Shown one piece after another: positions 16,772 to 24,687 of a DNA stretch of 64,000 nt (within the stretch, counting starts at the first letter, position 1; each line of letters opens with the position of its first letter). The position numbers and the translations under genes are program-made. The notes beneath the pieces are model-generated. The model was not told where the DNA came from and searched no databases. It saw only the letters and a program-made list of their open reading frames with translations. The stretch covers positions 29,575 through 93,574 of the forward strand of contig NZ_RCVJ01000078.1 in the NCBI RefSeq assembly GCF_003667505.1. Direction: 5' to 3'. Source of the stretch: Micromonospora sp. BL4 (GTDB taxonomy: Bacteria > Actinomycetota > Actinomycetes > Mycobacteriales > Micromonosporaceae).

Positions 16772-17587
16772 TCACAGGGTGGCGAATCCATCTCGCCAGG
16801 AGGGATGAGGCGGGATCCAGTCGAGGTGCGTGCGGGCGTAGTGGTTGCTCGCGCCCCGTGCCCAGCCGTGCCGCTCGCCCACTGTCACCGCGGGTGCCGG
16901 GACCCCGGCCGCCGCGCAGAACGCGGGCACCCACTCCGCGGCCGCGGCGGGCTCGTCGTCGCAGACGTTGACCGCGCCGGCGGGCCACTCCAGGGCCGCG
17001 ACCGCGGCGGCGACGGCGTCGTCGATATGCAGCAGGCTACTCACGTCCGCGTCCGCGGGGACCCTGCCGGCGGCGGCGAACTGGGCCATCAGGCCGTCGC
17101 GGGCGTACCAGGTGTCCGGGCCGTAAAGGGTGCCGTACCGCAGCACGACCCACTCGGGCGCCTCCTGGACGGCGGATTCGAGCGCGGCGACACCGGCCAC
17201 ACTGGTCTGGCGCGGCTCTGCGGCGCCGAGGTCGAGCGGGGTCTTCTCGGTCGCGGGCTCGGCGCCCGGTTCGTACGCCCAGGCGATGCTCTGTGCCACG
17301 ATCCGCCGTACTCCGGCGGCGAGCGCCGCGTCGACCAGGTTGCGGGTCCCGACCCGACGCAGCCGCGAGTTGGCCGCGAGGTCGCCGGTGCTCAGGCTGG
17401 TCAGCTGGTGCATCACCACGTCGGGCCGGGTGTCGCGGACGGCGGCCGCCACCGCGTCCCGGTCGAGCACGTCGACGGCCAGCGGGCCGTTACGGGCCAG
17501 CCCGATGACCTCATGCCCCTGGGCGGTCAGGAGCGGCTCGAGCCGGCGGCCGATGGTGCCGGTCGAACCGGCGAGAACGATACGCAT
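16772..17587 (-). CDS. NAD(P)-dependent epimerase/dehydratase-like SDR protein
   Basis: The 271-aa protein has an N-terminal Rossmann motif GSTGTIGRRL (GxxGxxG at residues 7-13), and AQSIAWAYEP occupies the place of the Ser/Tyr catalytic segment. The usual YxxxK is not evident, so it is an atypical extended SDR. The substrate region includes YGTLYGPDTWYARDGLM. It lies 15 bases after the cupin gene and 74 bases before the CrtC-like gene on the same strand. It probably acts on the same small molecule; the reaction is unknown. Confidence 0.85.
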   Translation of the reverse strand: MRIVLAGSTGTIGRRLEPLLTAQGHEVIGLARNGPLAVDVLDRDAVAAAVRDTRPDVVMHQLTSLSTGDLAANSRLRRVGTRNLVDAALAAGVRRIVAQSIAWAYEPGAEPATEKTPLDLGAAEPRQTSVAGVAALESAVQEAPEWVVLRYGTLYGPDTWYARDGLMAQFAAAGRVPADADVSSLLHIDDAVAAAVAALEWPAGAVNVCDDEPAAAAEWVPAFCAAAGVPAPAVTVGERHGWARGASNHYARTHLDWIPPHPSWRDGFATL

Positions 17588-17602
17588 GAGTGTGCTTCTC
17601 CG

Positions 17603-18007
17603 TCAGTTCGGCCGGGGTGAGCGGCGGTCCTTGCGCTGTTCGAGCTCCTCAGGGCTGACCAGCACCAGCATTTCCTGGCCGGGCGCGCACACCATGACGA
17701 CCAGGAATGTGCTCACCTGATCGGGCAGGTTGTTGGCGGATCGGTAGTGGATGACGTCGCCGCCAGGCTCCCAGAACGCTTCACCGGCCTTGATCACCCG
17801 TTCCGGCTCGCCCTCCAGCTCGAAGATCATCTCGCCGTCGAGCATGTAGCCGAATACCGGGCCGGAGTGCCGGTGCGGCGGCGTGCCCGGGTCACCCGGT
17901 GGTAGTTCGATCGTCGCGGTCATCACGTGCGAGCCCTCCGGTAGCTCCGGCGGCATGGCCGTGCCCAGCAGCACGACCTCGTTGTTTCCGATCTTCATGG
18001 TCTGCAT
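17603..18007 (-). CDS. cupin-domain protein
   Basis: The 134-aa single-domain cupin carries TPPHRHSGPVFGYMLDGEM (conserved cupin motif 1, with His pair and Gly) and motif 2-like HYRSANNLPDQ. The start could be ATG 18007 or the second Met three codons in (MKIGNNEVVLL). It is the first gene of the cupin-SDR-CrtC-like operon. The MocR-type direct repeats lie 21-67 bases upstream, so it is probably controlled by the regulator encoded just before it. It may bind a metal or a small molecule. Confidence 0.82.
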   Translation of the reverse strand: MQTMKIGNNEVVLLGTAMPPELPEGSHVMTATIELPPGDPGTPPHRHSGPVFGYMLDGEMIFELEGEPERVIKAGEAFWEPGGDVIHYRSANNLPDQVSTFLVVMVCAPGQEMLVLVSPEELEQRKDRRSPRPN

Positions 18008-18027
18008 GAGTCGAACGTATCCCCGAC

Positions 18028-18074
18028 TGGACCAGCAGGATGGACCAGTTAGCGACCGGTCTGATGGACCAGTT
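18028..18074. promoter_or_regulatory. direct repeats, probable MocR/GntR operator
   Basis: TGGACCAG occurs three times, at 18028-18035, 18041-18048 and 18065-18072. The last two share the longer GATGGACCAGTT. Read toward the cupin gene, each copy is CTGGTCCA (two of them AACTGGTCCATC), close to the tandem GTGG/CTGGTC-type repeats known for PdxR/MocR regulators. The last copy lies inside the 3' end of the mocR-like gene. Confidence 0.6.
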
Positions 18075-19446
18075 GGCAGAGTTCGGACAGTGCCGCCTGC
18101 CAGGCGTGAGCCGGTGGCGCCGCGTACCCGATGACCAGGGCCGCCGCCTGCCGCTCATCCGCCGGATCGTGCCAGTAGCCGTTGCTGTGCAGGCCGATCA
18201 GGTGGAGTCCCTGGCGGCGTCCGGCCTGGATCAGCCAGCGTTCCTCCGCGACCGAGGCCAGCGGCAGCAGCGCATGCACGCCGGCCGCGATGCCCTCCAG
18301 CGAAGTGGTGGTCACCTCGGCCAGGCGCCCAGCCAGCTCGATCCGGCGGCGCCGGTAGGTCAGTCGCATGCGGCGGATGTGCCGGTCGTAGTCGCCGTGC
18401 GTGAGCAGGTCGGCCATGGCGAGCTGGTCGATCGCGGAGACTGCGGCGCCGGCCTCCACGATCGTCGTCGTCAGTTCGCGACGCAGTGGCTCGGGTGCGA
18501 CGAACCAGCCCAGGCGGACGGCCGGCGCCAACGATTTGCTCGTGCTGCCGGCGTACACGATCCGCTCTGGCGCCAGCGCCTGCATCGCGCCCACCGGCCG
18601 CTGGTCGTAGCGGAACTCGCCGTCGTAGTCGTCCTCGATCAGGAATGCGTCGTGCTCCCGTGCCCAGGCGATGACTCGGTAGCGTTGCCGTGGGGTGAGT
18701 ACCACTCCGGTCGGATGCTGGTGCGCCGGAGTGAGCAGCGCGGCCTGACCCGCCGCGTTGTCCGGGTCGGCCCCGCCCGCGCCGACGGTGAGTGGCGTGA
18801 CCGTCAGGCCCGCGGCCCGCAGCACCATGCGGTGATGGGCCAATCCGGGGTTCTCGGTGGCGATGGCGCGTACGCCGCGCCGGTGCAGCGTCCGCGCCAG
18901 CAGGGAGAGGCCCTGGGTGAAGCCTGCCGTGATCACCACCGAGTCCGGGTCGCAGAGCACTCCACGGGTGCGCGCGAGATAGCCGGCCACCGCCGTCCGC
19001 AACGCGGGCAGCCCTGCCGGCTCGGAGTAGTCCAGCGTGCCGCGCGAAGCGGTTGCCAGCGCCCGGCGGACACTGTCGGCCCAGGCCGTTCGGGGGAACG
19101 AACCGAGATCGGGAATCCCCGGCCGCCACTCGATCACCGGCCCGGCCGCGATCGACGGCCGCGGTTGCCTACGTGGGCCGGGCGGATCATGGAGCACGTC
19201 CGCGACCCGGGTGCCCGAGCCGGGTGCCGCCACCAGCCACCCTTCCGCCACCAACTGCGCGTACGCCTGCACCACCGTGCCCCGGGCCAAGCCCAGGTCG
19301 GTGGCCAGGCTCCGGCTCCCGGGTAGACGCGATCCGGCCCGCAGCCGGCCGGTCCGAATGCTCTCCCGTAACGCGCTCTCCAGCGAGCGACCCGGGAAAC
19401 CCGCACCCCGATCGAACTCCAGATGCAGGTCAAGCGACTTTGCCAC
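18049..19446 (-). CDS. MocR-family (GntR wHTH + aminotransferase-like) regulator
   Basis: The 465-aa protein has an N-terminal GntR winged helix at residues about 12-75 (LPGSRSLATDLGLARGTVVQ, then AYAQLVAEGWLVAAPGSGTR). A full class-I aminotransferase-like domain follows, with IEDDYDGEFRYD and the PLP-lysine segment GSTSKSLAPAVRLGW. In this family the PLP domain is a sensor rather than an enzyme. The start is GTG 19446. The downstream cupin-SDR-CrtC-like genes on the same strand, preceded by CTGGTCCA repeats, are the probable targets. The effector could be PLP, an amino acid or an amine. Confidence 0.9.
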   Translation of the reverse strand: MAKSLDLHLEFDRGAGFPGRSLESALRESIRTGRLRAGSRLPGSRSLATDLGLARGTVVQAYAQLVAEGWLVAAPGSGTRVADVLHDPPGPRRQPRPSIAAGPVIEWRPGIPDLGSFPRTAWADSVRRALATASRGTLDYSEPAGLPALRTAVAGYLARTRGVLCDPDSVVITAGFTQGLSLLARTLHRRGVRAIATENPGLAHHRMVLRAAGLTVTPLTVGAGGADPDNAAGQAALLTPAHQHPTGVVLTPRQRYRVIAWAREHDAFLIEDDYDGEFRYDQRPVGAMQALAPERIVYAGSTSKSLAPAVRLGWFVAPEPLRRELTTTIVEAGAAVSAIDQLAMADLLTHGDYDRHIRRMRLTYRRRRIELAGRLAEVTTTSLEGIAAGVHALLPLASVAEERWLIQAGRRQGLHLIGLHSNGYWHDPADERQAAALVIGYAAPPAHAWQAALSELCQLVHQTGR

Positions 19447-19583
19447 TCAGCAACGATCTCCTCCGTGCGAGCAGCGCCGGCAGGTTCGGCGATGACTCAC
19501 GTGCCAGGCTCCGTCGACCCGGCCGCATCGCGGCGGTGCCAGCCGGACCGGGCTGCCCGTCGCTGTGTCACCGGTGACGAAGG

Positions 19584-20468
19584 TTACCGCTGGAACAGGG
19601 CCAGTTTCTGTGGGTTGAGGATGACCAGCACTCGTTCGATTCCGGCGGGGGAGGCCTCGATGGTGACCAACGCGACCGTTGTACCGGGCCGCGAGACGAG
19701 GATCGCGGCCTGGCCGTTCGATTCGACGATCTCCAGTGCGAGGTCGTGGCCGAACTTGCGCATCAGTCCCAGGATGTAACGCGCGACGTTGTCACGTCCG
19801 ACGATGGGTACCTGGGCGGCTCGAACGATGCCGCCGCCGTCGGCGTAGGACGTGGCTGTTTCGGCGAGCAGCTCCTCGAGCCGGGTCAGCTCACCGGACC
19901 GGGCGGCGGCGAGAAAGGCACGCAGCAGGCGGTCGTGGTCGGCGTGGGCGACCCGATCGCGCCGCTGCTGGGCCAGGTGCGTACGGGCGCGTCGGCCGAG
20001 CTGCCGCGCGTACGCCTCACTGACGTCGAGAATCTCGCCGATCCGCCGGAAGGGGTAGTCGAACGCCTCGCGCAGCACGTACACCGCCCGCTCGGCCGGG
20101 GTGAGCCGTTCCAACAGAAGCAGCACGGCGAGTTCGAGTGACTCGTTGCGTTCGGCCTGCAGTGTCGGGTCGGCGGTGGTGTCGACGGGCTCGGGTAGCC
20201 ACGGTCCGGGATACAGCTCACGTCGGGCGCGAGCCGATGTCGCGGCGTTCAGAGCGAGCCGAGAAGTCGTCGTGACCAGGAACCCGATCGGGTCCCGTAC
20301 CTGGCTGCGATCGGTCTGCTGCCACCGGAGCCAGGCTTCCTGCACGACGTCCTCCGCCTCGGCGACACTTCCGAGCATCCGGTAGGCGATGCCGAACAGC
20401 CGCGGACGGACCCCGCCGAACACCCCCAACGCGCCGATCAGTGTCCCGTCTTCCCCTCGCTCCACCAT
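19584..20468 (-). CDS. ECF41/SigJ-type RNA polymerase sigma factor
   Basis: The 294-aa protein has sigma region 2 (RPRLFGIAYRMLGSVAEAED, then VVQEAWLRW) and region 4 (LTPAERAVYVLREAFDYPF, then IGEILDVSEAYARQLGRRA). A C-terminal SnoaL-like extension of about 110 residues includes AETATSYADGGG. That extension marks the ECF41 group, where it replaces an anti-sigma factor as intramolecular regulator. ATG 20468 is chosen because GAGG lies just upstream. It is the last gene of a minus-strand operon that begins at 21399 behind an ECF41-type promoter, so it is probably autoregulated. Known group targets are carboxymuconolactone decarboxylase, oxidoreductase or epimerase-like genes, which fits the NmrA-like gene at 22335. 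Confidence 0.9.
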   Translation of the reverse strand: MVERGEDGTLIGALGVFGGVRPRLFGIAYRMLGSVAEAEDVVQEAWLRWQQTDRSQVRDPIGFLVTTTSRLALNAATSARARRELYPGPWLPEPVDTTADPTLQAERNESLELAVLLLLERLTPAERAVYVLREAFDYPFRRIGEILDVSEAYARQLGRRARTHLAQQRRDRVAHADHDRLLRAFLAAARSGELTRLEELLAETATSYADGGGIVRAAQVPIVGRDNVARYILGLMRKFGHDLALEIVESNGQAAILVSRPGTTVALVTIEASPAGIERVLVILNPQKLALFQR

Positions 20469-20572
20469 GACCGCCCGCCTCGTCGCTTCTGTCCCTGACC
20501 ATGCAGGTGAGCTCGAACCACCGCCGATATCGCTGCTGTCCGGGCACCAACGCATACCCGTGCGCGGCCGTA

Positions 20573-20935
20573 CTACAGCATCGGCGCGTCGCGCCAGGCA
20601 CCCCACCGCTGAGGCGGACGGTCCGCACCATGGAGGCGACCCGCTCGATCGGCGGTCTGGACACCGGCTCGGGGCGGCGACGATTCGAGCAGACCGATAC
20701 AGATCCGCACGAGCGTGCCGACGAGCCAGGTGAAGGGGCTGTCGATGCCATCCTGTTGGTCGTCCGGCATCGTGTACCAGCCGGTGTACGCCTCCTGCAC
20801 CGCGTGCTCGGCGACGTCGACCGAACCGAGCAGGTGATATGCGAGGTTCTTGAGGTGGTGTCGTTCGGCGACGACGACGCAGAACGCGCTGGGTAACGCG
20901 TTCGACCGACGTGGCGGGCGGGGTTCGGGAACCAT
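20573..20935 (-). pseudogene. truncated ECF sigma factor (region 2 only)
   Basis: The 120-residue frame contains a recognisable sigma region 2: ERHHLKNLAYHLLGSVDVAE, HAVQEAYTGWYTM and then DSPFTWLVGTLVRICIGLLE. After that the sequence loses family character (SSPPRAGVQTADRAG) and stops, with no region 4. It lies between the 4-TM gene and the intact ECF41 gene on the same strand. It could be a decayed second sigma gene, or a short region-2-only protein still made from the operon. Confidence 0.7.
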
Positions 20936-20964
20936 CGGTTCTCCCAGTGGTTGACGCGGAAGGT

Positions 20965-21399
20965 TCAGTGGGCGGCCCGAGCCGAGGCGAAGCCGCGCCG
21001 AGCCGCTGAACGGTCGCGCAGCACCGTCAGGAGGATGATCACCAGGCCGACGAGCGCAACGGCCGCGTTTCCGGTGGTGAGGAGGATCGCCTCACCTACG
21101 GTCGCCCCCTCCATGTTCGTGAGGTGGTAGAAGAAATGTGGCACCGCGAAGACCGAATAGGCGCCCGCGGCGGGGATGACGAAATGGGCCTTGGGTTTGA
21201 TCGCCGCGATGCCCAGTACCAGGGCGATCGCCAGTGATGCCGTGCCGAAGTCCCGCGCGTAGTGCTCGCTGAACGGCGGCGTGAGGTCCACTGTCGGGAA
21301 GTACGCGTAGAAGCCGGCCGGCCAGATCGCGTTCCAGGCCCCGACCACGAAATTGTCGACAAACAGGATCGCCAGTGCGATGCGGATGGTGATGGTCAT
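20965..21399 (-). CDS. 4-TM membrane protein, paralogue A
   Basis: The 144-aa protein has four hydrophobic segments (about residues 3-23, 52-68, 74-92 and 104-124). Conserved-looking loops are TPPFSEHYARDFG and PHFFYHLTNMEGA. It is clearly homologous to the protein at 23099-23596, with TP-x-EHYARDFG, PHFF-HLT and the TT-NA segment shared. GGAG precedes the ATG. It is the first gene behind the left copy of the ECF41-type promoter and is followed by the sigma remnant and the ECF41 gene. Topology recalls small DoxX-like proteins. Function unknown. Confidence 0.8.
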   Translation of the reverse strand: MTITIRIALAILFVDNFVVGAWNAIWPAGFYAYFPTVDLTPPFSEHYARDFGTASLAIALVLGIAAIKPKAHFVIPAAGAYSVFAVPHFFYHLTNMEGATVGEAILLTTGNAAVALVGLVIILLTVLRDRSAARRGFASARAAH

Positions 21400-21452
21400 G
21401 ACTCATTGCTCCTTGCGCCGTCCTGCGGGTGGTGAGCCAGCGTCACCAGTAC

Positions 21453-21531
21453 GGACCGAGCGGGCCTCCGATTCGTGACAGCTGGCCCAGCGGCTAGCTC
21501 TGCTGTCACGAATCGGGGGGCCACTCGGTCC
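21453..21531. promoter_or_regulatory. inverted repeat made of two divergent ECF41-type promoters
   Basis: Arms 21453-21482 and 21502-21531 are inverse copies over 30 bp with three mismatches, 19 bases apart. Each arm, read outward, starts TGTCACG and after 15 bases has CGGTC. This is close to the published ECF41 promoter (-35 TGTCACA, -10 CGTC). The arms end 54 and 45 bases from the start codons at 21399 (minus) and 21576 (plus). Symmetry and position fit two promoters fired by one sigma factor better than a terminator or operator. Confidence 0.7.
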
Positions 21532-21575
21532 ACTTCCCAGATGCCGCGGTCGCTCGCGGCGGAGGGGAGCACGCC

Positions 21576-22187
21576 ATGAAGAGAAGCGTCGCGGCGCCCG
21601 CGACCGGCGAATCAGCCACCGGTCGAGCGCCTCGCACTCGTCGTACCGTCGGATTGATCGTCACGGTCGTGCTTGCTGCCGGTCTCTCGCCGACGGTCAC
21701 GCCCGCTCCCGCGTTCGCCCACGGCGCGAGGCATTCGATCACGCCGGCCGACGGCGCCGCGCTCGTGACCGCTCCGGAACGGGTCGAGGTGGCGTTTGCC
21801 GCCGACATCACGTCTGACAGCAGCATCACGATCGTTGACCACACGGGAACGAATTGGTCCCACGGTCGGCCAGCTGTCCACGGAGCGAGGCTGATTCATC
21901 AGGTGAAAGCGGGAATGCCTGACGGCGGGTACGAGATCAGCTGGCGAGCAACCTTCACCGACGGACACCCGGTAACCGGCACGGCGGAGTTCACTGTGGG
22001 AGCGGACACCGCGGCGGCCGCCGCAGCGAATCCTTTGCGTGCCCGGCTCACGCACGGCGGGGTCGTCGCGTTCTACGCCGCCGCAGGCGTCGTCGTACTC
22101 GCTCTCCTCCTCGCGATCATGACGCTCTCGCGCGGTGTCTACGCCGGCACCAGACGCGCGGCCACAGGTGAGAAATCCACGCTTTAG
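21576..22187 (+). CDS. secreted CopC-domain protein with C-terminal TM anchor
   Basis: The 203-aa protein has a twin-Arg/basic N-terminus and hydrophobic signal (RRTVGLIVTVVLAAGLSPTV) with a likely cleavage after AFA at about residue 48, just before HGARHS. The mature part is a CopC-type Ig-like domain: ITPADGAALVTAPERVEVAF, then DGGYEISWRATFTDGHPVTG. The new N-terminal His and later His residues could bind copper. A TM helix at about 163-183 anchors it outside the cell. A strong GGAGGGGAG ribosome site is present. It is the first gene behind the right ECF41-type promoter, suggesting an envelope stress or metal response. Confidence 0.85.
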   Translation: MKRSVAAPATGESATGRAPRTRRTVGLIVTVVLAAGLSPTVTPAPAFAHGARHSITPADGAALVTAPERVEVAFAADITSDSSITIVDHTGTNWSHGRPAVHGARLIHQVKAGMPDGGYEISWRATFTDGHPVTGTAEFTVGADTAAAAAANPLRARLTHGGVVAFYAAAGVVVLALLLAIMTLSRGVYAGTRRAATGEKSTL

Positions 22188-22334
22188 TGCGAGTTGCCTA
22201 GTTTGAACCTCGGTGAGAAGTCTCGGAGAGGTAGAACCATCAGTGACATCACAGCGGTTGATTTCTCTTTCACCCCGGCGCCCGGTCCGGGCGACGCACC
22301 TCTGCGGCGTTACGGCGAATCGGGAGGTGGCTCA

Positions 22335-23102
22335 GTGCGTATCGCGGTAGCTGGCGGGACCGGCTGGGTCGGACGTCTCGTCGTCGACGCCGTACGGGCT
22401 GCCGGCCACGAGCCGCTCATCCTCGCCCGCTCCACAGGCGTGGACCTGATCCGCGGTTCCGGGCTGGACGAGGCGCTGACCGGCGTACCGGTCGTGATCG
22501 ACGTCAGCAACGTGTCGACGACCAACCGGAAGAAATCGGAAAACTTCTTTGGCACAGCGACAGGTAACCTGCTCACGGCAGGCCAGCGCGTCGGCGTGCG
22601 GCACCACGTCGCGCTGTCGGTTGTCGGCGTCGACCGGGTGAATTGGGGTTACTACGCGGGCAAACGACGCCAGGAGAAGCTCGTCCTGGACGGTGCGGTA
22701 CCCGCGACAGTGCTCCGCTCGACGCAATTCCACGAGTTGGCCGCGCAGATGCTCGCCTCCGTCCCCGGCCCGATCGCAGTGGTACCCCAGATGCTCAGCC
22801 AGCCGATCGCGGCCCACGAGGTCGCTCACTGTCTCGTCGACCTCGCCCTGGCAGACCCGGCCGGCCGGGCGCCGGACATCGCCGGCCCACAACAGCTGCA
22901 CATGCCGGACATGGCCCGCCGTCTGCTACGCGCCCGCGGAAGTCACCGCGTCGTCCTGCCCGTCCGGCTCCCGGGAGCTACCGGTCGAGCCATGGCCGGA
23001 GACGGCCTGCTGCCCACCGGCCCCGGCCCCCGAGGCAGACAGACCTTCGACCAGTGGCTGGCCAGCCCGGCAGCGCAAAGAACCATCGGGCGGACCCGGT
23101 GA
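22335..23102 (+). CDS. NmrA-like NAD(P)-binding SDR protein, probable ECF41 target
   Basis: The 255-aa protein starts at GTG 22335, 7 bases after GGGAGG; the upstream open frame has no family character. The N-terminal Rossmann motif is AVAGGTGWVGRLVVDA, with VIDVSNVSTTNRKKSENFFG and HHVALSVVGVDRVNWGYYAG following. Proteins of this kind (atypical SDR5/NmrA) are frequent genomic partners of ECF41 sigma factors. The gene's stop overlaps the GTG of the 4-TM paralogue (GTGA), so the two are coupled. Substrate unknown. Confidence 0.85.
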   Translation: MRIAVAGGTGWVGRLVVDAVRAAGHEPLILARSTGVDLIRGSGLDEALTGVPVVIDVSNVSTTNRKKSENFFGTATGNLLTAGQRVGVRHHVALSVVGVDRVNWGYYAGKRRQEKLVLDGAVPATVLRSTQFHELAAQMLASVPGPIAVVPQMLSQPIAAHEVAHCLVDLALADPAGRAPDIAGPQQLHMPDMARRLLRARGSHRVVLPVRLPGATGRAMAGDGLLPTGPGPRGRQTFDQWLASPAAQRTIGRTR

Positions 23103-23596
23103 GCGAAGGCCAGTCACCCGTCCCCGCCGCACCGCAGGTCGCGTCAACAGACGGACGGGGCTCCGCGCTGACCGCGCTGATCCGGATCGCCCTGGCCGTA
23201 CTCTTCCTCGACGAACTCGTTGTCGGGTTCTGGAACCAGATCTTCCCCGAAAGCTTCTACAAAAACTTCCCGACCGTCACCCTCACCCCGCCGCTCAGCG
23301 AGCACTACGCGCGAGACTTCGGCGGAGCCACCCTCGGCCTGGCCGTCGTCCTCGGCATAGCGCTCGTCGCACCTCGAGCCGCGTTCACCATCCCCGCGGC
23401 GGCGGCATTCTCCACCTTCGCCATACCCCACTTCTTCTTCCACCTGACCCACCTCGACGACGCCACCGCTGGCGAGGCGGTCTTCCTCACGACCGCCAAC
23501 GCCGTCGTCGCCCTGCTCGGCCTTCTCGTCATCGCCCTGACGCTCATCCGAGACGCCAGGCATCGCCGGTCCCAGGGCAGCGCCGCCAGCGGATGA
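23099..23596 (+). CDS. 4-TM membrane protein, paralogue B
   Basis: The 165-aa protein has a 20-residue hydrophilic N-terminal extension, then the same four-helix layout as the protein at 20965-21399. Shared stretches are LTPPLSEHYARDFGG and PHFFFHLTHLDDA. The start is GTG 23099, overlapping the SDR stop. It ends the right-hand operon. A pair of paralogues, one in each of two divergently transcribed operons under apparently the same promoter type, implies duplication within this locus. Function unknown. Confidence 0.82.
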   Translation: MSEGQSPVPAAPQVASTDGRGSALTALIRIALAVLFLDELVVGFWNQIFPESFYKNFPTVTLTPPLSEHYARDFGGATLGLAVVLGIALVAPRAAFTIPAAAAFSTFAIPHFFFHLTHLDDATAGEAVFLTTANAVVALLGLLVIALTLIRDARHRRSQGSAASG

Positions 23597-23780
23597 GCGA
23601 CTCGTAGCAGGGCTGACTGGAGGGCGCGGCGCAGCCGGCACCGTGGTGAAGTCGGGTCGTGCCGCGCGGCTCATCGAAGCCGAGAGAGGCGCGCGCGTAT
23701 CGTCGGGGATCATCCGCGATGCCCGGGACTGCCTCGACGTGCGCCGGAGTCGAAAGTCTTCGAAAAGATCCGGGTGTGCT

Positions 23781-23808
23781 TGTCGATCGGCGTTGGTCCC
23801 GTTCGTAG
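23781..23808 (+). promoter_or_regulatory. possible ECF42-type promoter
   Basis: TGTCGA (23781-23786), a 17-base spacer and CGTAGC (23804-23809) stand about 53 bases before the first gene of the ECF42 module. Published ECF42 targets have TGTCGA at -35 and a CGA/TC-type -10 element. The -35 match is exact and the -10 match is loose. Confidence 0.45.
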
Positions 23809-23861
23809 CCCTGGTGAGAGCCCGGCATCCGAGACGGGCCACGCACCCGCTGGAGGGCACG

Positions 23862-24275
23862 ATGACCACCACCGCGAACACGACCCGCGCCACCACGTCG
23901 ACCTTCGCTGCGCTGATCGGAACCGGTGTCATCGCCGCGGTTGCCGCGAGCGCCGCCACCATGGCCGTCGCCGCAGTAGGCCACGCCGCAGGGATCAGCC
24001 TCGACCTGGACGGCGCACCGATCCCGGTGGCGGGGTTCGGTGTGCTGACCGTGGCCTTTTCGCTGATCGGCGTGGTCATCGCCGCGCTGCTGTCCCGTTT
24101 CGCTCGGCGCCCGCGGCGCACGTTCGTCCGCACGACGGTCGTGCTGACGGTCCTGTCGCTCGTGCCGGACGTGATCGCCGACGCCGGGACGGCCACCAAG
24201 GCGCTGCTGATGCTCACCCACCTGGTCGCGGCCGCGATCGTGATCCCCGCTGTCGCGCGTCGCCTGACCGCCTGA
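23862..24275 (+). CDS. DUF6069-like 4-TM membrane protein
   Basis: The 137-aa protein starts at ATG 23862, 6 bases after GGAGGG. Four hydrophobic segments are visible (about residues 14-38, 54-75, 88-108 and 112-132), separated by GISLDLDGAPIPVAGFGV and a basic ARRPRRTF loop. From memory this matches the DUF6069 family, common beside ECF42 genes in actinobacteria. It is first in the module with YciI, the sigma factor and a reductase. Function unknown. Confidence 0.78.
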   Translation: MTTTANTTRATTSTFAALIGTGVIAAVAASAATMAVAAVGHAAGISLDLDGAPIPVAGFGVLTVAFSLIGVVIAALLSRFARRPRRTFVRTTVVLTVLSLVPDVIADAGTATKALLMLTHLVAAAIVIPAVARRLTA

Positions 24276-24313
24276 CCTGTCGTCATCCCACCATCGACCA
24301 CCGGAGGATCGTC

Positions 24314-24667
24314 ATGAAGCAGTACCTGCTGTCCGTCCACTTCGTCGAGGGCGCGCCGGACCCGTCCGACGAGGAGATGCAGACCATGTTCAGGGAGACC
24401 GAGCGAATCAACGACGACATGCAGGCCGCGGGCGCCTGGGTCTTCGGCGGGGGACTCACGTCACCGGACAGCGCCACCGTCGTCCGGATCGAGAACGGCA
24501 CCACCACCATGAGCGACGGGCCGTTCGCCGAGACGAAGGAACACATCGCCGGGTTCTGGGTCATCAGGTGCGCGGACCTGGACCAGGCGCTGGCCTGGGC
24601 CGAGAGGTGCGCGGCGGCCTGCGGTCCGGTCGAGGTGCGTCCCTTCGACGACCTGTCCCAGGCCTGA
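24314..24667 (+). CDS. YciI/DGPF-domain protein
   Basis: The 117-aa protein has the family hallmark DGPFAETKEHIAGFWV at about residues 65-80 and the N-terminal strand MKQYLLSVHFVEGAP. Single-domain YCII-related (DGPF) proteins adopt a dimeric ferredoxin-like fold and are the characteristic partners of ECF42 sigma factors, whose gene follows at 24688. Their reaction is not known. GGAGG lies 7 bases upstream of the ATG. Confidence 0.92.
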   Translation: MKQYLLSVHFVEGAPDPSDEEMQTMFRETERINDDMQAAGAWVFGGGLTSPDSATVVRIENGTTTMSDGPFAETKEHIAGFWVIRCADLDQALAWAERCAAACGPVEVRPFDDLSQA

Positions 24668-24687
24668 CCAGGAGCCGGTCTCCCGAC

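Noticed and set aside
19568..19577. TCACCGGTGA palindrome just before the ECF41 stop
   Set aside because: Ten bases of GC-rich symmetry at the 3' end of a gene are expected by chance, and no nearby start uses it.
21453..21531. Inverted repeat as transposon ends or a transcription terminator
   Set aside because: No transposase or target duplication is present, and the site lies between two divergent starts, where a terminator would be pointless; divergent promoters explain it better.
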